The notes under the pieces were generated by a model, which was not told where the DNA came from, did not search any database, and saw nothing but the letters and a program-made list of their open reading frames with translations. The translations under genes were made by a program, and so were the position numbers. Below are positions 16,876 to 25,277 of a DNA stretch of 64,000 nucleotides, piece after piece. The DNA is from Pedobacter westerhofensis (lineage in GTDB: Bacteria; Bacteroidota; Bacteroidia; Sphingobacteriales; Sphingobacteriaceae), in the NCBI RefSeq assembly GCF_900182595.1, contig NZ_FXTN01000011.1:214073-278072 (forward strand). Reading direction: 5' to 3'. Within the stretch, counting starts at the first letter, position 1. The number at the start of each line of letters is the position of its first letter.

Positions 16876-17637
16876 TTAAAGTGGCTTTATGAGCTCTTTC
16901 AAAGTATTCAGGTTCGCGACTGCCTCTCCCATCGTATTGTTAAAATAAGTGTAAACTGTTTTCCCCTCAGCCAGCCAGTCGTTAATATAACCGGCATATT
17001 CTGCCAGGAGATCTGTCTCATAGCTCCCCCTGTAGCTCCCGTCCGGACCATGAAAACGTAAATACACAAAAGCAAGATCAGATTCCAGCATCGGCGTAAC
17101 AGCCGGCGGTTTATCCTGGATCACCATCGCCATGCGCTGATTTTCCAGCATGCCGTACACATCCTCATGGTACAGGGAAACATGCCTGAACTCTACGGCG
17201 ATTTTCCATTCTTCAGCAGGATCATTTTCACGCAGGATTTCCGTAAGCAACATCAGCTGTTTTAGGTTACCGATCCGTACGCTGGGAGGGAGCTGAACCA
17301 GCAGGCAGCCTTTTTTATCTCCCGCAGCAGCGATCACGTTCATGAACTTTTTGATCAGCTCAGGATCAAAAGCAAGCCCTTTGTTGTGGGTAATCTCTTT
17401 AAAAAGTTTATAGCTGAACCTGAAATCGACCGGCACCTCAGCCGCCCAGCGCTGTACCGTAGATGCCATCGGAATTTTATAAAAAGAACTGTTCACCTCG
17501 ATACTGTTCATCAGTGAGCCATAAAAGCACAGCCTGCTTTTATCCTGAAATTCAGGCGGATAAAAAAGCTTGTTCCGTACAGGCAACAATAAACCGCTTG
17601 TACCTGAAAAGTAACCGGGGACAGATATTTCTTCCAT
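16876..17637 (-). CDS. DUF72 (YecE-like) family protein
   Basis: A 253-residue cytoplasmic protein of the DUF72 TIM-barrel family. Diagnostic blocks are YFSGTSGLLLPVRNKLFYPP, SLMNSIEVNSSFYKIP, VDFRFSYKLFKEITHNK, LLVQLPPSVR, WKIAVEFRH and VYLRFHGPDGSYRGSYE. Length and order match full members. The family's biochemical activity is unknown. The next gene on the strand starts 32 bases upstream and may be co-transcribed. Confidence 0.9.
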   Translation of the reverse strand: MEEISVPGYFSGTSGLLLPVRNKLFYPPEFQDKSRLCFYGSLMNSIEVNSSFYKIPMASTVQRWAAEVPVDFRFSYKLFKEITHNKGLAFDPELIKKFMNVIAAAGDKKGCLLVQLPPSVRIGNLKQLMLLTEILRENDPAEEWKIAVEFRHVSLYHEDVYGMLENQRMAMVIQDKPPAVTPMLESDLAFVYLRFHGPDGSYRGSYETDLLAEYAGYINDWLAEGKTVYTYFNNTMGEAVANLNTLKELIKPL

Positions 17638-17669
17638 AGCCCTATAAACTCATCACAGAAAAAATTGTT

Positions 17670-18032
17670 TTACAGCGAGATAAAACGCTCTGGCCTGTCC
17701 TCTCCCAGAGCAGCATAAAAATCCGGAAAGCAGCCAATCTCCGCACCATCCAAAATCGTGGTGACAACGCATTCTGTTGGTTTAGGTAAAGGCTGATATG
17801 CAAATCCTGTCGATTTTTCGGCCTTCATCAGCACAATATTCTTCTCTCGCGACAGCTGCGCAAGGCGCTGCCCGATTTCGTTATCCATACTGAGCGCAAT
17901 CGCATTCTCATTAAAAAAACACATGGCCACTACTTTAAAACTGTGGGTATTGCTCTCTAATTCAGGTAAGATCGATTGGATCAAACGCTGTAATCCTGTA
18001 TTTGGGGAAAGAAAAAAGTAAGCTATGGTCAT
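17670..18032 (-). CDS. Hypothetical protein, possibly DsrE-like
   Basis: A 120-residue cytoplasmic protein. The segment FKVVAMCFFNENAIALSMDN, followed by a helical stretch and a short strand (NIVLMKAEKSTGFA), recalls the DsrE/DsrF alpha/beta fold, in which such a loop often carries an active Cys. Here the only cysteines are in AMCFF, TECVV and IGCF, so the likeness is weak. It is upstream of the DUF72 gene on the same strand. No firm function can be given. Confidence 0.55.
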   Translation of the reverse strand: MTIAYFFLSPNTGLQRLIQSILPELESNTHSFKVVAMCFFNENAIALSMDNEIGQRLAQLSREKNIVLMKAEKSTGFAYQPLPKPTECVVTTILDGAEIGCFPDFYAALGEDRPERFISL

Positions 18033-18205
18033 CGGTACAAAAGAACAGAAGTGGGTCCAGGCTTACAATCCCCTATTAGGGGGATCAGTCCGTCTATATG
18101 CAAGCTGCCAAAAAACTATATTTGCAGTACCATACCATGCAAAAGAAAAACACTCAAATGCCTGTGAACACATTACTTTCGGGAACCAGGGAAGGAATTT
18201 ATTAA

Positions 18206-18237
18206 TTTGGAACATTCGGTTTGATATAATAGCTTTG
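18206..18237 (+). promoter_or_regulatory. Bacteroidota-type promoter of the TetR gene
   Basis: TTTG (18206-18209), a 20-base gap, then TAGCTTTG (18230-18237) matches the Bacteroidota -33/-7 consensus. ATG begins four bases after the -7 box, so the transcript may be leaderless. Confidence 0.65.
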
Positions 18238-18241
18238 TGCC

Positions 18242-18820
18242 ATGCCGCGTCTTAAAGAATTTGATTACGACCAGAAACTGGAAACAGCAAGAAATCTTTT
18301 TTGGGAAAAAGGGTACAATGCAACCTCGATGCACGACCTGGTGGATACGCTGAAGCTAAACCGCAGCAGCATCTATGATACCTATGGCAATAAACACACG
18401 CTATTTATCAAATGCCTGAACAGCTATATCCTTAAAAAAGAAGGAGATTACCAGGCAGCAGCAGCAAAAGCAAATTCGCCCCTGGAGGCTGTTCAGCTCA
18501 TTATCAAAAGTGTGGTCAAAAACATGGTACTGGAAGAAAAAACCTGTATGTCTGTGAAAACAACTTTTGAACTGGGCCAAACAGATCCGGAAACACAGGC
18601 GCTATTAAACAACCAGGCTAAAAATTCTGTCAGATTATTCTCCGGGCTCCTGCAAACAGCCAAAGACCAGGGAGAGCTTGCACAGGATAAAGATCCCGAA
18701 ATGATTGCGCATTTCATTGTAGCCTCCTTTAGTTCATTATGGAATGCAGATATTCTTTTTAAGGATAAAAAATTAACAAAAAAACTCCTTGATCATTTAA
18801 TAGGAACCATAGCAGGCTAA
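18242..18820 (+). CDS. TetR/AcrR-family transcriptional regulator
   Basis: A 192-residue repressor-type protein. The N-terminal helix-turn-helix (about 9-55) reads ETARNLFWEKGYNATSMHDL followed by LNRSSIYDTYGNKHTLF, the classic TetR recognition helix. The C-terminal domain carries CMSVKTTFELGQTDPE, also seen in the paralogue at 20039-20617, and would bind an unknown ligand. It converges with the saccharopine-dehydrogenase-like gene, 24 bases away. Its target is not obvious; no operator-like repeat was seen at its own promoter. Confidence 0.93.
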   Translation: MPRLKEFDYDQKLETARNLFWEKGYNATSMHDLVDTLKLNRSSIYDTYGNKHTLFIKCLNSYILKKEGDYQAAAAKANSPLEAVQLIIKSVVKNMVLEEKTCMSVKTTFELGQTDPETQALLNNQAKNSVRLFSGLLQTAKDQGELAQDKDPEMIAHFIVASFSSLWNADILFKDKKLTKKLLDHLIGTIAG

Positions 18821-18844
18821 TTCATTGTGGCAGCCTTGATGTGA

Positions 18845-19816
18845 TTAAAAATCAGTGATACGAACATCCAACAGTGACTTCAGCAGCTCTGCCCCGTAGG
18901 CAGAAGCAGGAGATTGAAATCCTGGTTGGTATGCTCCGCTCAGAGCGCGGCTAACTATCTCTACTGCAGAAGTAACCGTAGGCATATAACCATCCTGTGT
19001 ATCTGCCATTGACCGCACAATCGTTCCATCCTCATCTGTAATTTCCACGAGGATCTTGCTTCGCGCTGAGCCGGCCCCCGCTTGTGGCTGCCCCTCTTCA
19101 AATTTCACAGTTGCGTTACCGCCTGTAGCTGCAGGAACCGCCATTGAAAAATATTCCTCGATATCAGGAATGCCCGTTGATTTATAACTGAGCACAACAC
19201 CGCCCAGTGGCATCAGTGAAAAATCCTCAGGGCCATCGCCTAGATCAAAAACAGCAGATGGAGCTTCATCCAGTTTTTTGATCAGGCCATTCTTCCTGAC
19301 CAAGAGTCCGGCACCAATAATATTAGCGCTGCTGGCTACCGAGCCGGGCGTAAAGCCTCCTGAGTACTTAAATGCTACCCGCATTTTAACCGGATTTTTT
19401 ACCCGGTTTGCGGTATGTAAAACCAGGGGATCATAGGTAGCGAACAATCCTGCGCCAGATAACAACATGATACCTGCTGCTTTTGCTGCGGCATCTTTAG
19501 ATTCGGCAAGGCGATAAATATCAACTTCGGCTGTGATATCAAAATAGTGGACCTTAAACTTTATGGATGCTTCCATTGCCTGCTCAGCAGTTTCGCTAAA
19601 GGGCCCGGCTATGTTCAGCAAAGCAGTTTTACCTTCCAGGCTTCTTTTCCATCCCTCAGCATCATCTATTGAAAATACATGGTAGGGAACGCTGAGTTCA
19701 GCAGCAAGGGCTGCTAATTTTTCCTCATTTCTGCCGGCAATTTCGAAATCCAGGCCTCTGCGGGCGGCTTCTTTAACAATTAATGTACCGGTGTATCCGG
19801 TTGCACCGTAAATCAG
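18845..19816 (-). CDS. Saccharopine-dehydrogenase-family oxidoreductase with a non-standard start
   Basis: An NAD(P)-binding protein of about 323 residues, like trans-acting enoyl reductase/saccharopine dehydrogenase-like proteins. The N-terminus carries the Rossmann motif IYGATGYTG, then FEIAGRNEEKL, and later TALLNIAGPF. Upstream of TTG at 19619-19621 the frame has no ATG, GTG or TTG, and stops lie at 19880-19882 and 19886-19888, yet the Rossmann part is clearly coding. A CTG at 19816, six bases after the Shine-Dalgarno-like AGAAGGA, would give a protein starting M-I-Y-G-A-T-G, which fits the family. A promoter with a TetR-type operator lies at 19947-19983. The alternative is a gene that has lost its start codon. 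Confidence 0.7.
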   Translation of the reverse strand: MIYGATGYTGTLIVKEAARRGLDFEIAGRNEEKLAALAAELSVPYHVFSIDDAEGWKRSLEGKTALLNIAGPFSETAEQAMEASIKFKVHYFDITAEVDIYRLAESKDAAAKAAGIMLLSGAGLFATYDPLVLHTANRVKNPVKMRVAFKYSGGFTPGSVASSANIIGAGLLVRKNGLIKKLDEAPSAVFDLGDGPEDFSLMPLGGVVLSYKSTGIPDIEEYFSMAVPAATGGNATVKFEEGQPQAGAGSARSKILVEITDEDGTIVRSMADTQDGYMPTVTSAVEIVSRALSGAYQPGFQSPASAYGAELLKSLLDVRITDF

Positions 19817-19946
19817 TAATTTTCCTTCTGAAGTATGCTGTAAGTTATTTATATGATTTAATTTTCTGTAATATTTGTTTCAGAATTAAAGCAACAGAGA
19901 TGATTTCATTCCAAATAAAAACGAATCTAATGCTTTATTTTCACAG

Positions 19947-19983
19947 CAAACCTAAGTTAAATGTAAAACAAACGTTTCAGATT
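19947..19983 (-). promoter_or_regulatory. Promoter with palindromic operator, copy A
   Basis: The minus-strand -7 box TAGGTTTG is at 19947-19954. Five bases upstream of it is the 24-bp imperfect palindrome AATGTAAAA-N6-TTTCAGATT (19960-19983). Copy B in front of the tetR gene has the same sequence plan and the same five-base spacing, so this is probably the regulator's binding site at the enzyme gene. Confidence 0.65.
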
Positions 19984-20038
19984 AGTGTCATTTTAAACTT
20001 ACTCCAGGAGCATCATCCCCGATTGGGACTGAAGAAAT

Positions 20039-20617
20039 TTATTCTGAAAACTGGGAAATCAGGTATTTGGCCATTTTTTTGATCCTGACCGGGTCTTTGT
20101 GAATGATATAGGATTCGTGCCATCCTGTAAAGTTGCTGATGATGAAATTCGTAATGGTTTCAGCGTCAGCCTTGGTGACGATCTCTTTTTGTTCAATAGC
20201 CTTTTGGACGAGATTTAACAAAAACTCATGCGTGAACTCACTGTCTTCCCTGAGCAAAGCCATTACATCAGGATCAGTGCCAGCGAGTTCAAAGGTGGTT
20301 TTTATAGCCAGGCAATGGTTATCACTGTAAAGTATAGTATTTACACAATCATTGATCATACCGGTGATTGCTTTCAGCGGAGACTTAATTTTTGATGAAT
20401 GTGCCGACGCTTCCTTCATCCGGCCATGTACATAATTGGTAATACACCTCACAAAAAGCTGGTGTTTATCACCAATTGTATTATAAAGGCTGCTGCTGTT
20501 AATCTGCATCGCTTCCGTCAGGTCGCGCATAGAAGCACCATTGTAGCCCTTCTTCCAAAAAACTTCCATCGCTTTTTGAATTGCCTTTTCTTCATCAAAT
20601 TCAACGTTCCTTGCCAT
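20039..20617 (-). CDS. TetR/AcrR-family transcriptional regulator
   Basis: A 192-residue regulator starting MARNVEFDEEKAIQKAMEVF; ATG at 20617 was chosen because it follows GAGGAAG and fits the family start. The helix-turn-helix is GASMRDLTEAMQINSSSLYN with TIGDKHQLF. The C-terminal part LAIKTTFELAGTDPD parallels the TetR encoded at 18242-18820, so the two are paralogues. Palindromes with matched spacing at its own promoter (20640-20663) and at the downstream dehydrogenase gene (19960-19983) indicate autoregulation and control of that gene. The ligand is unknown. Confidence 0.93.
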   Translation of the reverse strand: MARNVEFDEEKAIQKAMEVFWKKGYNGASMRDLTEAMQINSSSLYNTIGDKHQLFVRCITNYVHGRMKEASAHSSKIKSPLKAITGMINDCVNTILYSDNHCLAIKTTFELAGTDPDVMALLREDSEFTHEFLLNLVQKAIEQKEIVTKADAETITNFIISNFTGWHESYIIHKDPVRIKKMAKYLISQFSE

Positions 20618-20626
20618 ATTCTTCCT

Positions 20627-20663
20627 CAAAGATAGCACAAATCTGAAATGTATGTTTTAGATT
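20627..20663 (-). promoter_or_regulatory. tetR promoter with palindromic operator, copy B
   Basis: The -7 box TATCTTTG is at 20627-20634 on the minus strand. The 24-bp palindrome AATCTGAAA-TGTATG-TTTTAGATT is at 20640-20663, with eight of nine arm positions pairing. A regulator bound here would cover the -33 region and block transcription. Confidence 0.7.
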
Positions 20664-20667
20664 AATG

Positions 20668-21678
20668 TCATTTAACGCGCATCTCCGATGACCCGGTCGA
20701 AAGTTTGAAAAATCTCACAGCCTCTCTGGGCGCATCCAGGTCTCCCGTTACAGTTCCCATTAACCGCGGGAACCTGGCTGTTTGCTGTGGCACTACATGT
20801 CCACCACCATTTACCGTGTATAGCTCTACTACCGGCTCAGCCTCACGCAGCCATACCTCCTGATCAACTGAGCTTGGATCGCTTTCAACTCTATGAGGCA
20901 ATCGTACGGCATCTTTAACTTTAACAGCCCTGCCTGCCTGTGCAAAACGTTCTGCGGTTGCCCTGGCTGAAAGTACATATCCAAAATTTTGTCCAAAAAA
21001 GAATATTTTGCCTCCCTCATAGGGAACGATAGGATCGCTGGTACCATTCACCAGCATGATCCGGGAAGTGATGTTATCAATCCTGCCGTTAAAATTATCA
21101 GGCGTTGGCAGAGAGGCGCCTATTGCTGCAATTGCATTCAGCAGCTGTGGTTGTTCAATCGCCATTCTGTATGCCATCCCCCCGCCGTTGGAATAACCAA
21201 ACGCAAACACTTTCTGCGGATCAACCCCATAACCTGATTCATATTTCCTGACGAGGGAGGTGAGAAATCCAACGTCATCAATATTCTGCTTTTTAGCAGG
21301 ATAAGGCGCGTTCCTGCGACAATCATTCCAGTTTTTTTTATAGCCGTCGGGATATAAGACGATAAAATTATGATCATCAGCCATCTGATCAAACTCGTAA
21401 CCTGTCCACTGGCGGATCCTGTCGCCATCAATCCCGGATCCATGTAAAACAATAATCAACCCCGGTTTACTGCTTTTAACCACAGATCTTGGAACGTAGC
21501 TGAGGTACGTTCTTTCGTAATTATCCCATTTAATCATTTCCTTTTCTATACTGGCACTTAATTTCGGAGCTTTCATGTAAGGCACGTACAACCAATAAAA
21601 AAAAGCGATCAACCCGAGAATCATCAGACAACCAATAGCAGAGACTGTTATTATCATAATTTTTTTAAATATTTTCAT
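20668..21678 (-). CDS. Membrane-anchored PHB-depolymerase/LpqC-like esterase
   Basis: A 336-residue alpha/beta hydrolase with one N-terminal transmembrane helix (about 8-33). The oxyanion region is LIIVLHGSGIDGDRIRQWTG, the nucleophile Ser lies in the elbow FAFGYSNGGGMAYRMA, the acid is probably the Asp of NGTSDPIVPYEGG, and the His is in NGGGHVVP. This matches the poly(3-hydroxybutyrate) depolymerase/feruloyl esterase-like group. It is divergent from the HxlR gene and shares with it a region containing a strong palindrome, so HxlR may control it. The tetR gene follows 50 bases downstream on the same strand. Confidence 0.88.
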   Translation of the reverse strand: MKIFKKIMIITVSAIGCLMILGLIAFFYWLYVPYMKAPKLSASIEKEMIKWDNYERTYLSYVPRSVVKSSKPGLIIVLHGSGIDGDRIRQWTGYEFDQMADDHNFIVLYPDGYKKNWNDCRRNAPYPAKKQNIDDVGFLTSLVRKYESGYGVDPQKVFAFGYSNGGGMAYRMAIEQPQLLNAIAAIGASLPTPDNFNGRIDNITSRIMLVNGTSDPIVPYEGGKIFFFGQNFGYVLSARATAERFAQAGRAVKVKDAVRLPHRVESDPSSVDQEVWLREAEPVVELYTVNGGGHVVPQQTARFPRLMGTVTGDLDAPREAVRFFKLSTGSSEMRVK

Positions 21679-21686
21679 GTTGAAGG

Positions 21687-21754
21687 CAAAGATATGTACA
21701 TTAGCTATTCAATTAATAGCAGTATACCAAAGCATAGTACTATCCTTTGGTATA
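21687..21754. promoter_or_regulatory. Divergent promoter and HxlR operator-like palindrome
   Basis: TATCTTTG on the minus strand (21687-21694) is the -7 box of the esterase gene. GCTATT-N5-AATAGC (21704-21720) and the long inverted repeat TATACCAAAG-N12-CTTTGGTATA (21723-21732 with 21745-21754) follow. The larger one sits 14 bases before the hxlR-type ATG and is the best operator candidate. Confidence 0.6.
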
Positions 21755-21767
21755 GTTAAAAATCACT

Positions 21768-22130
21768 ATGGAAAACGATCATATCTCAGAAAGTGAATGC
21801 AGCGCAAAAATCCGGGCTATGGAAGATGCATTATACGTAATTGGCGGCAAATGGAAGTTAAGGGTGATCCTTGCCCTCTCCAATGGCTCAAGAAGGTTCA
21901 ATGAGATACAGCGGAAAGTTGCCGGGATCACGCCCCGTGTTTTATCTGCTGAATTAAAAGATATGGAAGCCAATGGTTTTTTAAAAAGGAAAGTAAATAT
22001 TGAAGCTACGCCTGTGATTGTTGAATATGAGCTTACAGCGTATAGTTATAGTTTGAAGGAGGTGGTGGAATCATTGATCAACTGGGGCACAATGCACCGT
22101 ATCAAATTAAAGCAGGAAAACGGTAGCTGA
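21768..22130 (+). CDS. HxlR-family winged-helix regulator
   Basis: A 120-residue regulator. The family signature runs C-S-A-K-I-R-A-M-E-D-A-L-Y-V-I-G-G-K-W-K-L, with the conserved Cys near the N-terminus (C11) that senses electrophiles or thiol oxidation in several studied members, then SRRFNEIQRKVAGITPRVLS and VEYELTAYSYSLKEV. It is divergent from the esterase gene with a palindrome between, and is followed by a DoxX-like gene and an SDR pseudogene, a common HxlR neighbourhood. The signal is not known. Confidence 0.93.
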   Translation: MENDHISESECSAKIRAMEDALYVIGGKWKLRVILALSNGSRRFNEIQRKVAGITPRVLSAELKDMEANGFLKRKVNIEATPVIVEYELTAYSYSLKEVVESLINWGTMHRIKLKQENGS

Positions 22131-22219
22131 CATTTGCTTACGCTATTTGAATCTCATAAACAATAGATTGATTTTCGCAAACCAGGAATTCCCATAGCAG
22201 TTACCTTTGATCAAAAAAG

Positions 22220-22588
22220 ATGATGTACATAAAATTGATCAGTGGATTTCTCATACTATTTTCTGCTTTTATGGGGGCCAGGCATGGATGGAGCAGACTC
22301 AATTTCAAACCCGGTGATACCACTCCCATAGCTGAACTTCAGCGGACATTAAACCTCAGCGCCGATACCCTAAAGGTTTTTTCAATAGCTACAATCCTTG
22401 GAGGTTTGCTATTGCTGCCTCCACAGACATTCCTGGCAGGAAACATTCTGAACATCTGCCTGTTTGTATTTTTAATCATTCGCTTTCTGATCGCAGGCGA
22501 TATTAAACACGCCTTGATTGAAATTCCGTTTTTATTGATTCCTGTTGTGCTGATCTTTCTTAAACATCCACTGTCGCCAAACATTTAA
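22220..22588 (+). CDS. DoxX-like four-helix membrane protein
   Basis: A 122-residue integral membrane protein with four predicted helices: ISGFLILFSAFMGARHGW, then VFSIATILGGLLLLPP, LNICLFVFLIIRFL, and IPFLLIPVVLIFL. Size and layout resemble the DoxX/DUF4267-like families that are often encoded with HxlR regulators in Bacteroidota. There is an ATG-ATG start at 22220/22223. Function unknown. Confidence 0.72.
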   Translation: MMYIKLISGFLILFSAFMGARHGWSRLNFKPGDTTPIAELQRTLNLSADTLKVFSIATILGGLLLLPPQTFLAGNILNICLFVFLIIRFLIAGDIKHALIEIPFLLIPVVLIFLKHPLSPNI

Positions 22589-22610
22589 CTAAATAACAAC
22601 TTGCTATAAA

Positions 22611-23333
22611 ATGAAATTTATCAAACAACACAATTTTGATTACAGGCGTTGCCAGCGGAATCGGTCTTGGGCTTACAGAAAGATTTCTTAGTGAAAACAA
22701 TACTGTCAATATCTGCGGCAGACCTGAAGAATTGCTGAACGAAGTAGCTGCAAAGTTCCCCTCGGGGATTACACGGGTTGTGACCTTGCTATTGCGGCAG
22801 AAAGAACTGCGCTATACGACTGGATTGCAGAAAACCACAGCGATGTAAATGTGCTGATCAACAATGCAGGAATCCAGAATTGGATGACTGTATCTGATGA
22901 AAATTTTTATCAGAAAGCCAGTGCAGTGATAACTACAAATTTTACGTATCCTGTACACCTCACTAACCCATTCCTTGGTCTGACCTCCCTGGATACGATC
23001 ATTAATGTAACCTCCGGTCTGGCATTTGTTCAGCTTACAAAAGTTCCCGTTTACTGTGCAACTAAAGCATTTTTTCATACTTTCACCAATGCGCTGAGGT
23101 ATATGCTTAAAGCGCGGAATATCGAAGTAACAGAAATAATTCCCCCGGGCATTAGATACCGATCTTGGCGGAAATGGAATTCATGACGGAAACCCCTCTG
23201 TTAGTGATTTCGTAACCGCTGTCTTTGATCAGCTGAAAGAAGGAAAAGAGCAGCTTACATTTGGCTTTAGTGAACTGATGTTTAATGCAAACCAGAAACC
23301 ATCGCGGCAACGTTCAATAATATGAAACCTTAG
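22611..23333 (+). pseudogene. Decayed SDR-family oxidoreductase (at least four frameshifts)
   Basis: Pieces of one short-chain dehydrogenase appear in order but in shifting frames. These are ATGAAATT then ILITGVASGIGLGLTERF (Rossmann motif); after a shift near 22768-22775, C-D-L-A-I-A-A-E-R and VNVLINNAGIQNWMTV, then VPVYCATKAFFHTFTNALRY (YxxxK); after a shift near 23152, DTDLGGNGIHDGNPSVSDFV; and after a shift near 23300 the end ATFNNMKP with TAG at 23331-23333. Removing one T near 22617 would restore the start as MKLSNNTILITG. All indels are in or beside short homopolymers. It belongs to the HxlR/DoxX-like cluster. Confidence 0.85.
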
Positions 23334-23354
23334 GATGAATTGCCTTTTATATCA

Positions 23355-23381
23355 AGCCAGCAGGTAACCTGCTGGCTTTTT
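23355..23381 (+). terminator. Terminator after the SDR pseudogene
   Basis: AGCCAGCAGGT (23355-23365) and ACCTGCTGGCT (23367-23377) form a long perfect stem, followed by TTTT. Confidence 0.85.
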
Positions 23382-23419
23382 GGTTAACCTTAATTTAACA
23401 ATTCATTCATGCAAAACAG

Positions 23420-23427
23420 TATATTTG
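23420..23427 (+). promoter_or_regulatory. -7 box of the sigma factor gene
   Basis: TATATTTG fits TAnnTTTG and ends four bases before the ATG at 23432, which would give a leaderless mRNA. No clear -33 element is seen. Confidence 0.45.
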
Positions 23428-23431
23428 AATC

Positions 23432-24052
23432 ATGGCAGATGGGTTTAAAGAAACATGGCGGGAGTTTACTGAGGGCAGCCATGATGCTTTAAATCAAATT
23501 TACACACAGCATTATCTAGGTTTGATTAACTATGGTACTAAGCTCAGCGGCGACAGACAATACGCGAACGACTGTTTTGTCGAAATGCTGATCCATTTGT
23601 GGGACAAACGGGATAGGCTGCCCCAGGTAGATAATGTAAGAAGTTACCTGATGACATGTTTGAGGACACTGATCCTGCAGAAATTCCGGTCTGACAAACT
23701 TCGGGAAGTTAAAGAAAGCTATGCGCATTCGCTCATCAATCAGGAGGAAATCTCTTATGAAGATTATATCACCAGGATACAGACAGACTCCCTTGTTAAA
23801 GATAAACTCAAACGAAGCCTTGAAAAATTAACTGAACGCCAACGCGAATTATTGCAATACCGCTTCTTTGACAGTATGAATTATGATGAAATTGCAATAA
23901 GATGTGGTATTTCAAAAAAAACAGCCTACAATATCGTATATGATGCGCTCACAAAATTAAAAACCGACCTTAATAACGAGAACAGCGGAGAAAATATGTA
24001 TTTACTGGCTCTTATCTTCCTGACAATGGGATCTATCAGTCATATTATCTGA
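23432..24052 (+). CDS. ECF sigma-70 factor (FecI-like, Bacteroidota type)
   Basis: A 206-residue sigma factor. Region 2 includes YANDCFVEMLIHLWDKRDRL and VRSYLMTCLRTLILQKFRSD; region 4 has LTERQRELLQYRFFDSMNYD followed by EIAIRCGISKKTAYNIVYDAL. The C-terminus has a short hydrophobic tail (YLLALIFLTMGS). The FecR gene follows after 105 bases, then susC with an STN domain, so the three form a cell-surface signalling set: ligand at the transporter, signal through FecR, release of this sigma factor, transcription of susC. Confidence 0.93.
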   Translation: MADGFKETWREFTEGSHDALNQIYTQHYLGLINYGTKLSGDRQYANDCFVEMLIHLWDKRDRLPQVDNVRSYLMTCLRTLILQKFRSDKLREVKESYAHSLINQEEISYEDYITRIQTDSLVKDKLKRSLEKLTERQRELLQYRFFDSMNYDEIAIRCGISKKTAYNIVYDALTKLKTDLNNENSGENMYLLALIFLTMGSISHII

Positions 24053-24157
24053 CAACTACCTCAAGTAAATTACATTTATTACAAAAAATTATAAATTACT
24101 CCAGTTTTTCATAGGAAAAATGACAACTCCGATCATCAATAGTCTAAACATCGTAGA

Positions 24158-25258
24158 ATGGACTATTCGAAATTTGAAGTTGAAGACTTTTTGTGTGACG
24201 ATTCATTTCTGGAATATTGCCTGGAAACCAATCCGGAAGCAGTTAAATTTTGGAATGACTGGTTAGATAAACATCCTGAAAAAGCCCTGGTTGCAGAGCG
24301 CGCCCGTAAACTGTTTTATACCCTCAATGGCAATATAACTGCCGAAACCTTCCACCGGGATCATGAGCTCTTTAAAAGTGCGGTAACAGAAAGACTTGGC
24401 GAACACATAGTCAAACCTGATTTTTTTGCGGTAAATAGAAAAAATTACGTCCGACGCCTATGGATTGGTGCAGCAAGCCTTGCTGCATGCGGAATACTTG
24501 TGGCCAGTCTTTTCTTCTTAAAATCTGAGCAAACAAAAATACCCGCACACAGTGAAACCCTCTCATACGCTACTCCTATGGGCAAGAAAAGGAAAGTCAA
24601 ACTTCCTGATGGATCAGTGGTAACGCTCAACGGTGGTAGTCATCTCCAATTACAACAAGGCTTTAATACCGGCAACCGCGAGCTCAGCCTCACAGGTGAA
24701 GGATACTTTGTCGTTGTCCATAATGCCGCAAAGCCATTTATCGTTCATACTGAAAAAATTACGATCAGAGATGTAGGTACAGAGTTTAACGTGAAAGCTT
24801 ACCTGAACGATAAGGCGACTGAAGCATCATTAATCAATGGACTGATTGAAATTACGATCAAAGGAACAGCTCATACAACAGTGGGCCTAACACCAGTTAT
24901 CCTTGCTCCAAATAAAAAGTTCATACTGATAAACGATGCCCCTGCAAGCGGTAAGACACCGGGAATTACAAAACCAATCTTTGACGTGAAAAACATTACC
25001 ACTACCGAAAACAATTCAGTAGCCGAAACTGACTGGACTCAAAATAAATTAACATTTGTAGACGAGCCGCTATCCGAAATCGCAACGCAGATAGAAAGAT
25101 GGTATGGTGTAAAGGTTATTATTGCGAACCCCGCTTTAAACAACCTGCATTTTACCGCCACTTTCGACCACGGTGATATCGTACAAATCTTAGAGGCACT
25201 TAAACTATCCGGAAACTTTAACTACAGAAAGGAGGACAATATGATTCGTATTTACTAA
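24158..25258 (+). CDS. FecR-family anti-sigma factor
   Basis: A 366-residue inner-membrane regulator. The cytoplasmic N-terminal part (1-105) is acidic and helical, with WNDWLDKHPEKALVAERARK; one transmembrane helix is at about 106-126. The periplasmic FecR domain has PMGKKRKVKLPDGSVVTLNG, then LSLTGEGYFVVVHNAAKPF and FIVHTEKITIRDVGTEFNVK. The C-terminal DUF4974 has LSEIATQIERWYGVKVII and FTATFDHGDIVQILEALKLS. It binds the sigma factor encoded just upstream and receives the signal from the STN domain of the SusC protein downstream. Confidence 0.95.
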   Translation: MDYSKFEVEDFLCDDSFLEYCLETNPEAVKFWNDWLDKHPEKALVAERARKLFYTLNGNITAETFHRDHELFKSAVTERLGEHIVKPDFFAVNRKNYVRRLWIGAASLAACGILVASLFFLKSEQTKIPAHSETLSYATPMGKKRKVKLPDGSVVTLNGGSHLQLQQGFNTGNRELSLTGEGYFVVVHNAAKPFIVHTEKITIRDVGTEFNVKAYLNDKATEASLINGLIEITIKGTAHTTVGLTPVILAPNKKFILINDAPASGKTPGITKPIFDVKNITTTENNSVAETDWTQNKLTFVDEPLSEIATQIERWYGVKVIIANPALNNLHFTATFDHGDIVQILEALKLSGNFNYRKEDNMIRIY

Positions 25259-25277
25259 ACCGGTATATACAAAAAAT

